64,000 bases of DNA from Pedobacter heparinus DSM 2366 (GCF_000023825.1 NC_013061.1:2294001-2358000); one strand, 5' to 3'. Shown: positions 34,702 to 44,947, numbered from the stretch's first letter. The notes: generated by a model not told the origin, from the letters alone. A program made the numbers and translations.

Positions 34702-35868
34702 TTATTTATTTGCAAGAAGCTCAACAATTAGCTTTGCGAACTCTGTTTCAGGTGATTTTGGGACGTTTTCTGCAACATGTTTAGCCCCGTTTTTTCCGAT
34801 CTCTTCCCATTCTTCTCTTTTATGCCAGGCACGTTCCATTGCCTCCCCGAATGATTCTTCATTGGCGTGACCGATAAAAGCGGTAACACCTTCTTCTACC
34901 AGTTCTGCATTCCCGCCTGCATTGGATATGATTACGGGCCTGCCAGCAGACATGGCCTCGACCATAGATAGAGGTAAACCTTCACTTCTGGAAGGAAGAA
35001 CAAGGGCATGATAATCTTCCCACATCGCTTCAATATCCTCAATCTGTCCCAGAAAATCGACGTTGGTGACATTTAACAGTTTAGCCATATCTTTTAAAGC
35101 TGCCTCGTCTGTACCTTTTCCAATAAAGGATACTTTTACAGGACGATCTCTCCATTTTTGCTCGGAAAGTATACGGATCAATAGATCCTGTCCTTTATCC
35201 AGCAAAAAAAGCCTGCCTAAACAAGCTAATTTGTATGGTTCTTTAGATTTAGGAAATGGTACAATGTTTCCTGATAGCTTTACCGGATTAAAAATGACCT
35301 GCCCGTTGGGTAGTCTTTTACCAAATTGTTCTTCTGTTAACCGCAGGTTATGGTGTGATACAAAGAAACATTTTTCCGCTTTTTCCAGTGCTTTGAGCAT
35401 AAAGGCACGATCATCCTTGTGGGGCCAGTAAAAATCTACGGCCTTTTGGGAAATGACCACATAGGGTATTTTAAGGAGGGAACATTGGTAAGCAAGTTTC
35501 AGGCCGTCAAAATTTATTCCCTGTGAGATGATCACCAGTGCTGGTTTGGTGTCCTGCATGATCTTGATGAAAGCGCTAAAATCCTCACCCTGATCTGAGG
35601 TCAATTTCAGTTTCAGCGCCACCTGATTGACTAATTTTAAGCTCTTTTTATAAACTCTTTTTGCTATTGTACCTTTTGGGAAAATGTCGAGCAGATTAAC
35701 GCCCCTTTCAGCAAGTCTGATAAATTCCGGATGAGCCCTGTTGATATAATATTTTATTACTGTAATATGAAAACCAGACTCTTGTAACAGCGGAACACTT
35801 CTTCCCCATAATTCTTCGCTGCCACCCCAGTCCTCTGCGCAGGTACTGGCTATAACTATCCTCTTCAT
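34702..35868 (-). CDS. Family 4 (GT-B fold) glycosyltransferase
   Basis: The 388-residue protein begins 'RIVIASTCAEDWGGSEELWGR', the glycine-rich N-terminal loop of GT4 enzymes. It contains the nucleotide-binding C-terminal motif 'LPSRSEGLPLSMVEAMSAGRPVI', with the EX7E pair. There are no membrane helices. It could glycosylate the natural product or extend a glycan. Its start overlaps the end of the ABC exporter gene by four bases (ATGA type), which ties it to export of a glycosylated compound. The toroid gene begins six bases downstream of its stop. Confidence 0.9.
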   Translation of the reverse strand: MKRIVIASTCAEDWGGSEELWGRSVPLLQESGFHITVIKYYINRAHPEFIRLAERGVNLLDIFPKGTIAKRVYKKSLKLVNQVALKLKLTSDQGEDFSAFIKIMQDTKPALVIISQGINFDGLKLAYQCSLLKIPYVVISQKAVDFYWPHKDDRAFMLKALEKAEKCFFVSHHNLRLTEEQFGKRLPNGQVIFNPVKLSGNIVPFPKSKEPYKLACLGRLFLLDKGQDLLIRILSEQKWRDRPVKVSFIGKGTDEAALKDMAKLLNVTNVDFLGQIEDIEAMWEDYHALVLPSRSEGLPLSMVEAMSAGRPVIISNAGGNAELVEEGVTAFIGHANEESFGEAMERAWHKREEWEEIGKNGAKHVAENVPKSPETEFAKLIVELLANK

Positions 35869-37682
35869 TGTTGTTTCTGTGCTAAATCTTTATTGAACAA
35901 ATTATAATAGGCTCCTTTCAAGTTGATTAATTCCTGGTGGGTTCCTGATTCTGATATAGTTCCATTGGATAGGAAATAGATATAGTCTGCATGTTTTACT
36001 GCAGATTGCCTGTGACTGATGATGAGCGCAGAACGAGTCCCGATACGTTCTCTGAAAGAATCAAAAAGTTCCTTTTCTGCTGTCGCATCTAAGGCACTGG
36101 TGGCTTCATCTAAGATAATAAAGCGTGACTTGCTATAAAATGACCTGGCAATGGCCAGTTTCTGCCATTGACCTATGCTTACTTCGTGACCATCTTCAAA
36201 TATTCGACCCATAATCGTATCATACCTGGCAGGAAATGTATCGATAAACGAATCTGCACCTGAATTTTTTGCTGCTTCGATAATTTCTATTCTGTCTCTT
36301 TTGCCATCAATATCTCCAAACCTGATGTTATCTGCAGCGCTTACGTTGTATTTTCCAAAATCCTGAAAGACCGCACAAATTTGTTTTTGATATTCTTTAA
36401 TTGAATATTTCCTGATGTCTGTGCCACTTAAACTAATTGTTCCTGACGTTGGATCATATAATCTACATAACAGCTTAATCAGGGTAGATTTACCTGCTCC
36501 ATTCATTCCTACAACAGCTATAATTTTTCCGGAAGGCATTTTGATATTGATGTCTGTGAGTGTCGGCTTTTCTGCGTGAGGGTAGATGAAGTTTAAATCT
36601 TTTATTTCGAGATCGATGGATGCATCATTTGGTATTGGCAATGGATGCTGTGCTTGCACTAAATTGCTTTTTAAATCAAATAGCTCAAATACGCTCTTGA
36701 CAAAGATATTATTCTGATAGAGGGTAGATATACCAGAGGACAAGGTCTGTATAACATTGAAAGATTGTGGAAAAGCAACTAAAAATAAAGTAATATCCCC
36801 CACGCTGGTATTTCCCCGGACACTTCCAATAGCGATATAAGCAATACACGAGAAAAAACCAAGTGTAGCAATTGCAGAGGTTACCAATTCCCGGTATGTA
36901 CGTTCTTTACTTAGTTTGAGCTTTCCTGACAATAATAACAATCTGATTTCACTATACATTTTTCTTAAATACTCGCCCAAACCGAAGCTTCTGACTTCTT
37001 TTGCGTGAACATCGCTGGTTAATAATGTACTCAAATAGTTTGTTTTTCTTTCTAGCGCCGTCTGGGTTATCCGAAGCACATTTTGGCTGTCTGCAAAGAT
37101 AATCCTAACCCATAAAGTTGGGAGTACAAATAAGGTCAGGATTGGAAAGAGGCGCCAGTCTATAGAAACCAGTATAGAGCCTATGATGATCAGGTTGATA
37201 AAGTTTTTAGTGATGTCAACAATAGTAAAGACGATCAAATTAGGCCTGTCGCCTCCCATATCCCGCGCGCGCTTTAAAATGTCAAAGTATTCAGGACTTT
37301 CATAGAAGGACAAATCAAGATTAATGGCGCTTTCATGGATTTTATTGTCAACGTATTCAGCTACTTTTCCCGATTGCTTTTCAGTTATATAACCTAGTAT
37401 GGCTTTTGCAGCGGCACAAAGAACGGCAGCAAGGGTAGCGAAAATGATGAGATTAATGACGCGGTCTTCATATTGAACCAGGTTGGCCTCTTTTTTAGCA
37501 AGGGTGTCAATCAATAGCTTCAGTAAATAAAGAGAGGCAAAGAAAAGTGCGCTTTCCACCATTATGAAAATTATGGAAATCGTAGTCCATAATTTAGTTG
37601 CAGACCATATTAACCTTATTATTCTTAATAGATTTAGATTCGTACTTAGTTTATGAGCTTTTGTTGCAAATGATTTAATCAT
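35865..37682 (-). CDS. ABC exporter, fused membrane and ATPase domains (MsbA-like)
   Basis: The 605-residue half-transporter has a six-helix membrane domain (about 25-330) and an ATPase domain with Walker A GMNGAGKST, signature VSIGQWQKLAIARS (SIGQ replacing the usual SGGQ) and Walker B FIILDEATSALD followed by 'ALIISHRQSAV'. It works as a homodimer in the inner membrane, exporting lipids, peptides or natural products. Its location in the same minus-strand run as the P450, prenyltransferase and glycosyltransferase genes suggests it carries the locus product or a lipid-linked precursor. Confidence 0.9.
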   Translation of the reverse strand: MIKSFATKAHKLSTNLNLLRIIRLIWSATKLWTTISIIFIMVESALFFASLYLLKLLIDTLAKKEANLVQYEDRVINLIIFATLAAVLCAAAKAILGYITEKQSGKVAEYVDNKIHESAINLDLSFYESPEYFDILKRARDMGGDRPNLIVFTIVDITKNFINLIIIGSILVSIDWRLFPILTLFVLPTLWVRIIFADSQNVLRITQTALERKTNYLSTLLTSDVHAKEVRSFGLGEYLRKMYSEIRLLLLSGKLKLSKERTYRELVTSAIATLGFFSCIAYIAIGSVRGNTSVGDITLFLVAFPQSFNVIQTLSSGISTLYQNNIFVKSVFELFDLKSNLVQAQHPLPIPNDASIDLEIKDLNFIYPHAEKPTLTDINIKMPSGKIIAVVGMNGAGKSTLIKLLCRLYDPTSGTISLSGTDIRKYSIKEYQKQICAVFQDFGKYNVSAADNIRFGDIDGKRDRIEIIEAAKNSGADSFIDTFPARYDTIMGRIFEDGHEVSIGQWQKLAIARSFYSKSRFIILDEATSALDATAEKELFDSFRERIGTRSALIISHRQSAVKHADYIYFLSNGTISESGTHQELINLKGAYYNLFNKDLAQKQQ

Positions 37683-37772
37683 CGATACAGATTAATGAAA
37701 TGGAGCATAATAATTGGGTTTAGATAAGACAAAAATAACAATTTAGAAGGCATATAGAAACCGGTACTGAAA

Positions 37773-38864
37773 TTAAAATGATGCTTCGGTAGGTTGGCTT
37801 TTTTTCTTTTTATTAAAAAAATCTATGAATGTGTATAAAACCAACGAAAATGCTTTATTAAAAGGCTTTTCTATAAATTTGTTCAGGAACCAGGAAACAA
37901 GAATGGCCGATAAAAGAATGCCGAATAGGAGCAGGTCAGCCTGTATTTTATCGCTAAAATACCAGTAAAAACATAAAAAATAAATGTGAAACAAATAAAA
38001 TGGATAAGCAATTTCTCCCAGAAATGTAAAAAATGCATTTGATTTTATATTGAGCTTCTTAACGGAAATCAGCAAAAAAATAAGATAAATCAATATAACC
38101 ATAAGCGTAATCACCCAGACATTTATTGTATTAGGTTCTTTACTTAGTGCCTGTAATTGAATAGCCAAATGGTTTGCTCCAAACAATGCACAAATAAAGT
38201 TTGCGAACAACAGACTATACAATTTCCTGGCTGAGCTGTATTGGACCGAAATTAAGTAAAACAGTATACCAGCAACAAATGGGGTGACTATGATATGGAC
38301 AGGAAAAGCGGGTAGGAAAAGATTGGCCAGACTAAAAAGGGTCAGCCCAGCAATAACAATCAATAGCTTATTCCAAAGCTTAAAGTAAATGATCAACGCT
38401 ATAAAAATATAGAAAAACAGTTCGATAACCAGTGTGTGAAAAACTGGGTTCATTAATGGGTACCCAAAAATCATTGGCACCATTGTTAAATTTAATAATA
38501 ATGCCTTCACAGAGGTAAATGATAAATAGCTGTGTGCTTCAATTATTCGTGGCAAGATAAAAGCTGCCAAACAGCTTACCCAAAACAAAGGGTACAATCT
38601 GGAGAGCCTGCTTACGACGAAATCTTTTAAATTTCTTTTTACTGAAGTCATGGTTACAACATACCCACTAACCATAAAAAAGACCAGCAAGGCAACACTG
38701 CCATAACGTGAAATAAAGTTGTATTTATGATTTTCCGGTACAATCTGGTATATCAAATTAAATGTATCGGTGTAATGCGCGAAATAAACAGCTAAAACTG
38801 CCAAAAACCTTAGTAGATCCAAGGCCCCGGATCTGCCTGGCTTGGAACGGGACTTTACCATCAT
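37773..38864 (-). CDS. OafA-type membrane O-acyltransferase (acyltransferase family 3)
   Basis: The 363-residue protein has about ten membrane helices and the family start 'LDLLRFLAVLAVYFAHYTDTF', with the catalytic histidine in FAHY. 'GSVALLVFFMVSGYVVTMT' follows and 'EIAYPFYLFHIYFLCFYWYF' comes near the end. Such enzymes move acetyl or longer acyl groups onto surface glycans, lipids or antibiotics. It lacks the C-terminal SGNH domain of larger members. It stands between the ABC exporter (90-base gap) and a GT2 gene, so the acceptor may be the polysaccharide or the natural product. Confidence 0.88.
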   Translation of the reverse strand: MMVKSRSKPGRSGALDLLRFLAVLAVYFAHYTDTFNLIYQIVPENHKYNFISRYGSVALLVFFMVSGYVVTMTSVKRNLKDFVVSRLSRLYPLFWVSCLAAFILPRIIEAHSYLSFTSVKALLLNLTMVPMIFGYPLMNPVFHTLVIELFFYIFIALIIYFKLWNKLLIVIAGLTLFSLANLFLPAFPVHIIVTPFVAGILFYLISVQYSSARKLYSLLFANFICALFGANHLAIQLQALSKEPNTINVWVITLMVILIYLIFLLISVKKLNIKSNAFFTFLGEIAYPFYLFHIYFLCFYWYFSDKIQADLLLFGILLSAILVSWFLNKFIEKPFNKAFSLVLYTFIDFFNKKKKSQPTEASF

Positions 38865-38964
38865 TTGATAAATATAAGCTTATAACGGCATAATTACCTC
38901 TGCTTTTTTAATTCTATTTTTCTTTGTTGTATTGTTTAGAACCGCAGCGGGCAATGCTGCGATT

Positions 38965-39966
38965 TTATTTCCTTTGATGTTTAGCTTTATAACGGATCAA
39001 CACTTTAACAGAGATCTTTAAAAAATAATATAAGGTATGTTTGCTCGGATGTAACCGAACGGCCTTAGCCGTTTGTAATAATGCCGGTTTTGAATCTGTA
39101 TTATTGTGGTAAAGGCCATCGGCTATCATGGTGATGTAGTAGGCATATTTTTCCCTTGCTTTTCTTTTCAGTTTTTTTCTTTCCTTTATTGGAAGATAGT
39201 TTTGAATGGTGTCGATCACCGCAGAAATGTCTTTTATATTTTGCCCTGTTCGGAAAGAATTACTGGTGATATTATTATTGTGAACTCTGTAAAATGCAAG
39301 TGGCTTAGGAGAATAAGCAACCGGATAGTGAGCCGCAATTCGTGTCCACATCTCCCAATCTTCTCCGTAATGGACACCAAAAAAACTACCCAGATGTTCG
39401 TATACGGTACGTTTAACTACAATACAAGGGGTTTGCAGCAGCTGCCCTTGCGCTATTTTTAGTAGCCAGTTGTCAATTATTCCAGGTTCAGGAAGGATGA
39501 TTTTACTGTCCCAAATTTCTTTATCGTTTTCATCGAAATCTGTACAACCGGTAAATGCCGCCCCAATTTCAGGATAGCTCTTAAATAAAGCATCTATTTC
39601 TTCATAAAATCCAGGCTTAACCAGATCATCCCCATGCAAAATATGAACCAATGTACCGATGGATCTATTGATACAGGTTTCAAAATTACGCAGGCTACCT
39701 ACATTCCGCGTTTGTTTATAAAAACCTACTCGCCCTTTACCAATTTCATTTACCAGAGCCTCAACATCCCCGTCAGTACTGAAATCATCAATAACTTCTA
39801 TCTGCATTTCTTCTGCAGAAGGGGCTTGTAATAAAACGCTTTCTATAGTTTTACGTAAATAATGGATGCAATTATAAGAAGGAATCATTACTGACCATTT
39901 TGGCCTGGAGACATTTAAAGATAGAGGCTCAATCTTAGGTGGTGATTTCGGGGTGCGCTCGAGCAT
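38965..39966 (-). CDS. Family 2 glycosyltransferase
   Basis: The 333-residue GT-A enzyme reads 'KWSVMIPSYNCIHYLRKTIESVL', 'IEVIDDFSTDG' (nucleotide site), 'LVHILHGDD' (metal site) and 'GEDWEMWTRIA' (acceptor-side acid). The C-terminus is helical and lysine-rich. It is the first gene of the left minus-strand run, with a 175-base divergent intergenic region separating it from the plus-strand GT2 gene; promoters for both presumably lie there. Sugar specificity cannot be told. Confidence 0.88.
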   Translation of the reverse strand: MLERTPKSPPKIEPLSLNVSRPKWSVMIPSYNCIHYLRKTIESVLLQAPSAEEMQIEVIDDFSTDGDVEALVNEIGKGRVGFYKQTRNVGSLRNFETCINRSIGTLVHILHGDDLVKPGFYEEIDALFKSYPEIGAAFTGCTDFDENDKEIWDSKIILPEPGIIDNWLLKIAQGQLLQTPCIVVKRTVYEHLGSFFGVHYGEDWEMWTRIAAHYPVAYSPKPLAFYRVHNNNITSNSFRTGQNIKDISAVIDTIQNYLPIKERKKLKRKAREKYAYYITMIADGLYHNNTDSKPALLQTAKAVRLHPSKHTLYYFLKISVKVLIRYKAKHQRK

Positions 39967-40140
39967 AATTAATTTATATCGGTATCAATATTTATCACGT
40001 CAATAGTTTTTTATCCCGAAACAGTAATATTTCTGTAGCAGTACTTCTTGCGTATAAAAGTAAAAGTTTATTTTAATTTTGTTCCATACGTAATATAAAA
40101 ACTTTTAAATTAATTGTAACAATTAGAAATGGGGTAAACT

Positions 40141-41046
40141 ATGATCAATTTAAAAGAGGAGGCATTGGTTAGTGTCATAATCCCTTGTTATAACCACGGT
40201 AGATATTTGTCTAAAGCGATAGAAAGTGTGCTCGCACAAACCTATACCCATTTTGAAATTATAGTTGTAGACGATGGTTCTGGCGATAATACCAAAGAGA
40301 CAGCCCAAAATTATAAAGAGGTTAAGTATATATACCAAATGAATCAGGGCCTTTCTGCGGCACGGAATACCGGTATTGATGAAAGTACCGGTGAATACCT
40401 GGTTTTTTTGGATGCTGATGATTGGTTATTAAAAGATGCATTAATGATAAATCTGAACTTTATACAAGCATCACCACAGCTGGCCTTTGTATCTGGTGGG
40501 TTCAGTTTTTTTTTTAACAAAGATCAGAAGATGTGGGATGAGACCAGCAAAGTTGAGTCTAATCATTACTGCCACCTTTTACAAAAAAACTTCATAGCAA
40601 TGATCGCTACGGTGATGTTTCGCCGCTGGGTGTTTGATTCTTTCAGGTACGATACTACATTGAAGGTCTGTGAAGATTATGATTTATATCTGAAAGTTGC
40701 CCGCAGGCATCCCGTAGCCCACCATACTGAATTGATTGCGGTTTATTTTATTCATGATTCAAATGTCTCCAAAGGCTCGGTAAAGATGCTGAACACCGCC
40801 TTACAAATATTAGATGCACAAAAAAGCGGTTTGAGAAATGCCGAGGAAAGACATTGGTTCAATCTGGGTCAGACTTTTTGGAGAAAGTGGTATTGTACCC
40901 TCATGCGGGATGAAATGATTATGGCTTTAAATGATACTATGGAAGCAAATATGGTAACACTTAAAACTTTAAGAAAACACAATAAGCGATTATATTTTGA
41001 TTTGATATTTAAAACAGTTTTAGCTTTTTTTAAGGTTGGGAAATAG
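40141..41046 (+). CDS. Family 2 glycosyltransferase
   Basis: The 301-residue protein starts 'LVSVIIPCYNHGRYLSKAIESVL', has 'IIVVDDGSGDNT', the metal-binding 'LVFLDADDW' and 'CEDYDLYLKVARRHP', the common GT2 acceptor motif. It is transcribed alone on the plus strand, convergent with the wzt-like gene, whose stop is 23 bases away. No membrane segment. It is likely one of the sugar transferases assembling the glycan exported by the neighbouring Wzm/Wzt system. Confidence 0.9.
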   Translation: MINLKEEALVSVIIPCYNHGRYLSKAIESVLAQTYTHFEIIVVDDGSGDNTKETAQNYKEVKYIYQMNQGLSAARNTGIDESTGEYLVFLDADDWLLKDALMINLNFIQASPQLAFVSGGFSFFFNKDQKMWDETSKVESNHYCHLLQKNFIAMIATVMFRRWVFDSFRYDTTLKVCEDYDLYLKVARRHPVAHHTELIAVYFIHDSNVSKGSVKMLNTALQILDAQKSGLRNAEERHWFNLGQTFWRKWYCTLMRDEMIMALNDTMEANMVTLKTLRKHNKRLYFDLIFKTVLAFFKVGK

Positions 41047-41068
41047 AGTGATGTGTGTTTGTCTTATT

Positions 41069-42331
41069 TTAAAAGTTGTCTTGTTGCAGTTGTACTTTAA
41101 ACTTTGGCCTAACCGAGCCAACCCAGTCGCCATACCATGCCGTATTCTCCCTAAAGTCCTCCACTTCAAAAGATAAGCATTCTTCAAAATCAAACAATGG
41201 ACTGCTGGTGTTTTTAACAAATGACAGGTCTATGGAATAGGACCCATTATTCAGAAAGTCGCCAGGTATAGTACATTTCCCTTTAATTACCCCCTTGGTA
41301 TATTGCTTTGAAGTTGAGGCGACATTAAAAACACATTCTCCCATTACGGTGTTTAATATAATGTTTACACCCAGATCCATTTCTTCCGCTGGTAAATACC
41401 AAAATTCGAATTCGATGAGCAGAGGTGTTCTGATGTCTATGATATTGCTGGAATCGGGATATTGTGGCAACATTTCGACACGTTTGATACGGACACTTTC
41501 ATTTCCTGGCGCAGTGTCAGGGTCATCGTATATCCTGCTTAGATATAATGTTTGCTCACGCTTTAAATAATTGCCTATTACATCTTGCATATTTCCCATA
41601 TCAATTAGCCGCCCTTTTTCAAGGTAGATTGCTTTGGTACATAAGCTTTTTAGCGCTTGCGAATTATGGCTTACAAAAAGTACAGTTTTGCCTTCTTCTG
41701 TCGACACCTGTTTCATTTTACCCAGGCATTTTTTCTGAAATTCAGCATCACCCACAGCTAATACCTCATCAACGATGAGGATTTCGGGATCCAAATGCGC
41801 AGCTATGGCAAATGCAAGCCGAACGTACATCCCGCTGGAGTAGCGTTTTACAGGAGTATCCAGAAATCGCTCAATACCGGAAAAAGCTACAATTTCGTCA
41901 TATTTAGCTATGATCTCTTTTTTGTGCATACCCAAAATTTGCCCATTTAAAAAGATGTTCTCGCGGCCTGTCAACTCTAAATGGAAGCCTGTGCCAACTT
42001 CCAATAAACTTGCAATGCGGCCCTTGCCTTTAATGGTGCCGGTTGTTGGTAGCGTAATGCGCGACAGTACTTTCAACAGGGTTGATTTTCCAGCTCCGTT
42101 TTTGCCAACAAAGCCGACCACGTCGCCCTTCATTATCTCAAAATTAATGTCTTTAAGCGCCCATAGTTCTTTTCCTTTGTCGATATGGAGGTCGTTCGTT
42201 GCTGTATTATTGCCAATTGAAAATGTTTTCTTCCAGAGGTTTTGGAGATCTTCTTTAAATGATCCGGATCCTATTACGCCCAGTCGGTAATATTTTGATA
42301 TGTTTTCTGCTTTTAGCATCAGGTTACTCAT
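41069..42331 (-). CDS. wzt: Polysaccharide ABC transporter ATPase with C-terminal glycan-binding domain (Wzt-like)
   Basis: The 420-residue protein has an ATPase domain with Walker A GFVGKNGAGKST, 'LTGRENIFLNGQILGM', the signature 'RYSSGMYVRLAFA' and Walker B ILIVDEVLAVGD, all typical of the O-antigen/teichoic-acid export type. From about residue 275 a beta-sandwich Wzt_C-like domain follows ('RIKRVEMLPQYPDSSNIIDI...FEFWYLP'), which in known systems recognises the finished glycan terminus. Together with the permease immediately upstream (10-base gap) it exports lipid-linked polysaccharide across the inner membrane. Confidence 0.92.
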   Translation of the reverse strand: MSNLMLKAENISKYYRLGVIGSGSFKEDLQNLWKKTFSIGNNTATNDLHIDKGKELWALKDINFEIMKGDVVGFVGKNGAGKSTLLKVLSRITLPTTGTIKGKGRIASLLEVGTGFHLELTGRENIFLNGQILGMHKKEIIAKYDEIVAFSGIERFLDTPVKRYSSGMYVRLAFAIAAHLDPEILIVDEVLAVGDAEFQKKCLGKMKQVSTEEGKTVLFVSHNSQALKSLCTKAIYLEKGRLIDMGNMQDVIGNYLKREQTLYLSRIYDDPDTAPGNESVRIKRVEMLPQYPDSSNIIDIRTPLLIEFEFWYLPAEEMDLGVNIILNTVMGECVFNVASTSKQYTKGVIKGKCTIPGDFLNNGSYSIDLSFVKNTSSPLFDFEECLSFEVEDFRENTAWYGDWVGSVRPKFKVQLQQDNF

Positions 42332-42341
42332 TCTTCATCGC

Positions 42342-43208
42342 TTAAATAATGTCCATTACCTCTGTTTCGCGTCTTTTAAATAAGACCAGACCCAGTATTA
42401 ATAAAATAGTAGTATTAACAGTAGCCAACAACAAATACTGATATTGTATTGTTCCTACATTGAAAAACATGGCCCTGAATGTTTCTATAATAGGAGTTAA
42501 GGGGTTTAACCAAAATAGAAACTGATATTTTAATGGCACAATGGAACTGGGAAAAACCACTGGGGTAACAAACATACCTAAGCGGAGTATATATTGAAAA
42601 AAAGTATCTACATCTCTGTATCGTGCTGTAAAAACTGAAATCAATAGACCAGTACCTAATGCAAACGCAGCGGTTAATACAATTAGAAATGGAATAAGAA
42701 GCAATGATGTTGTGAGCTGAAACTGATGATACACGATGTGGTAATACAAAAATATAATGATAAACAATAAAAATTGTATGGATAGTCTTACTGATTGAGT
42801 GATAATGTTGCTTACTGGCATAATTAACCTGGGGAAGTATACTTTACTAAAAATTTCTGCATTGGTGATGAACGTATACATAGTGCCAGAGATGTTATCG
42901 AAAAAGAAAGTCCAGATGATGGTACCAGACAAATAGAATAGTATTTTAGGAACACCATCAGTTGATACCTTAGCAAAACTGCCGAACACAATCAAATAAA
43001 TTAAAGTAGTTAAGAGAGGCTGCAAAAACATCCATATGGGGCCAATTATGGTTTGCTGGTAACTGGCAATTAAATCACGGCGCACAAAACGCATAATTAA
43101 TCCTCTATAGGCATAAAGGTCGCGCAGGCCTAACTTAAACCAGGCTGGAGTACCATTTATTTCCCATTGCCAATCTGCAGTTGTATCTTCGTTTTTGTTA
43201 TTATTCAT
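42342..43208 (-). CDS. wzm: Polysaccharide ABC transporter permease (Wzm-like)
   Basis: The 288-residue protein is an ABC-2 type permease with six membrane helices after an N-terminal amphipathic segment ('LGLRDLYAYRGLIMRFVRRDLIASYQQTI'). It carries the conserved 'GPIWMFLQPLLTTLIYLIVF' and the ending 'LNPLTPIIETFRAMFF', both diagnostic of O-antigen/capsule permeases. It pairs with the downstream ATPase. The gene begins 33 bases after the deacetylase stop, so methyltransferase, deacetylase, permease and ATPase form one operon. Confidence 0.93.
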   Translation of the reverse strand: MNNNKNEDTTADWQWEINGTPAWFKLGLRDLYAYRGLIMRFVRRDLIASYQQTIIGPIWMFLQPLLTTLIYLIVFGSFAKVSTDGVPKILFYLSGTIIWTFFFDNISGTMYTFITNAEIFSKVYFPRLIMPVSNIITQSVRLSIQFLLFIIIFLYYHIVYHQFQLTTSLLLIPFLIVLTAAFALGTGLLISVFTARYRDVDTFFQYILRLGMFVTPVVFPSSIVPLKYQFLFWLNPLTPIIETFRAMFFNVGTIQYQYLLLATVNTTILLILGLVLFKRRETEVMDII

Positions 43209-43241
43209 TTTAAAGATAAATATTTATTTATATGCTAAATG

Positions 43242-44198
43242 TTAACTTTTTATCCAATTGTTAAGGTGAAAGGCAAATGTAGCCGCATCCCAGTTTTTAA
43301 TCTGAAAGCGAGGGATAGCATATTTATTGGTATCTGTTGTGAAATGCTGAGCATGCGTGGTGAATGCCAGCTCTATACCGGAATCTGGTAAAATCGCTAA
43401 AGTGTCCTGATTGTGACCGCCATGTGGATAAGCTAGATAATTAATGGAGTTGCCTGTCAATTCTTTTAAAAAATTAATGCCACCTTGTATTTCATTTTTT
43501 TGATATTCATAAGAAAAATAGGGCAAGTATGGATGTGTCATCGTATGTGCGCCAATAGTAAAAAGCGGGCTTGATTGCAGGTCTAACAATTCTTTTTGAT
43601 CCATTGTAAAATATTCCGGCCTTTTATTGGCATTGTTTGCCCAGACTTCAAGACTTTCAATAAAGGCCTGGTGTTGTGTTGAAGGCATTTTTCTAACCAT
43701 ATCACAAAGTTTGAGATACAGATCAAGCGGGTTTAGCGTATTGCCATTGTCAGCCTTGCCAATATTCCAAATCTCATCTTGCTGCCCGAGTATTAATTTA
43801 TCGGGTAGGTGAGGTGATTGCAAACAAATACGTTCTAGGGCATCCCACCAGAATTCCGTTTGTTTTCCAATAGCGTCTGTAGGTATAAAAAAACTTGCCG
43901 GAATATCATATTTTTCAAGCAAAGATTTAGCTGCTAAATAATTGTCGTGATAACCATCATCAAAAGTAACAGCTACAGTTTTGGCTGGCATTTTGCTTTT
44001 TCGAGTTAGAATATCTGCCAATTCATCTACAGAAATTACATTGTAGGCTTTTAACACTTTTAAATGTTCTTCGAAATGTTTAGGATTAACCGCGAGGTCC
44101 CAAGGGTCTGATAGGGGTTTTGCTATCCGGTGATACATCAATACTACACCACGGCGAGCAAATTTATTTTTCACTCTGTATAGCAATGAACCTAACAT
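43242..44198 (-). CDS. Polysaccharide deacetylase (NodB homology, CE4-type)
   Basis: The 318-residue protein has the NodB motif set: 'VAVTFDDGYHDNY' (motif 1, catalytic Asp and metal Asp), 'TIGAHTMTHPYL' (motif 2 with the two metal histidines) and 'AYPHGGHNQDTL' (motif 3). There is no signal peptide; it starts 'GSLLYRVKNKFARRGVVLMYHRI', the usual beginning for enzymes in glycan loci. It would remove N- or O-acetyl groups from a lipid-linked glycan. Its start codon overlaps the last base of the methyltransferase gene. Confidence 0.9.
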   Translation of the reverse strand: MLGSLLYRVKNKFARRGVVLMYHRIAKPLSDPWDLAVNPKHFEEHLKVLKAYNVISVDELADILTRKSKMPAKTVAVTFDDGYHDNYLAAKSLLEKYDIPASFFIPTDAIGKQTEFWWDALERICLQSPHLPDKLILGQQDEIWNIGKADNGNTLNPLDLYLKLCDMVRKMPSTQHQAFIESLEVWANNANKRPEYFTMDQKELLDLQSSPLFTIGAHTMTHPYLPYFSYEYQKNEIQGGINFLKELTGNSINYLAYPHGGHNQDTLAILPDSGIELAFTTHAQHFTTDTNKYAIPRFQIKNWDAATFAFHLNNWIKS

Positions 44199-44947
44199 TA
44201 AGCCTGTTTTTTTAATTGAACGCCAACAATGACACTATATGCTGTATCCCTTACATCAAGCTTTGATTGATCCACTTCAGACAGTCCAGCTCCATATAAA
44301 AAAGTTGTAGCTGCATATACGTTACCATAAGTTTGTATCTGAAAACTGTTTGCAGGGAATAGCTCCGTCAAAATACGCTTCATAGAGTGCTCATTAAATG
44401 ACCATAGCCAGTATTGACCCCATTCTCCCCGATCGATTTGACTTATTCCCGGAGTTGTTATTAACAATATGCCATCTTTTTTGAGAATCCGGTAACAATG
44501 TTTTAGTGCGGAAGTATAATCATAAATGAGATGTAGTGTTTGTGTAAGTATAATACAATCAAAATGTTCCGAAGGTAAATGCTCCCCTTTACTCAAATCC
44601 CCAATATAGGTAGCACCAGGTGTGCCGGCATTTAAATGTAATACATCACTTTTGGTAACGTTGCTACCACCATATTTTAATGTATAGGCATTGTCTGCAA
44701 TCTCCAGAACATTACCCTTGATGTGAACGGATTGTTCATCCAAAAATTTTTCAATATAATAACGATCTACAGCACCGCCACGATCAAAACCAAAATCATT
44801 ACTAAATGGCATTACAGAATTAAAATCTCCCCAACTGATTTTGCCCTGTGGAGGTACAAATCCCTGATATAAGCCAATACGATTTATAAAACGTTTTACA
44901 AAAACAGGCAGGTTCTTCTTAATTGTAGATTTCAAACTATTAATCAT
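44198..44947 (-). CDS. SAM-dependent methyltransferase
   Basis: The 249-residue protein has a class I methyltransferase core: a 'GNVLEIADNAYTLKYG' strand-loop in the SAM site (unusual, lacking the GxGxG), 'TYIGDLSKGEHLPSEHFDCIILTQTLHLI', and 'CYRILKKDGILLITTPG' as the later strand. This form is common in glycan loci, where it methylates a terminal sugar, a cap that can be read by Wzt's C-terminal domain. It heads the wzm/wzt operon; a 219-base AT-rich region separates it from the divergent GT2 gene and should hold both promoters. Confidence 0.82.
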   Translation of the reverse strand: MINSLKSTIKKNLPVFVKRFINRIGLYQGFVPPQGKISWGDFNSVMPFSNDFGFDRGGAVDRYYIEKFLDEQSVHIKGNVLEIADNAYTLKYGGSNVTKSDVLHLNAGTPGATYIGDLSKGEHLPSEHFDCIILTQTLHLIYDYTSALKHCYRILKKDGILLITTPGISQIDRGEWGQYWLWSFNEHSMKRILTELFPANSFQIQTYGNVYAATTFLYGAGLSEVDQSKLDVRDTAYSVIVGVQLKKQA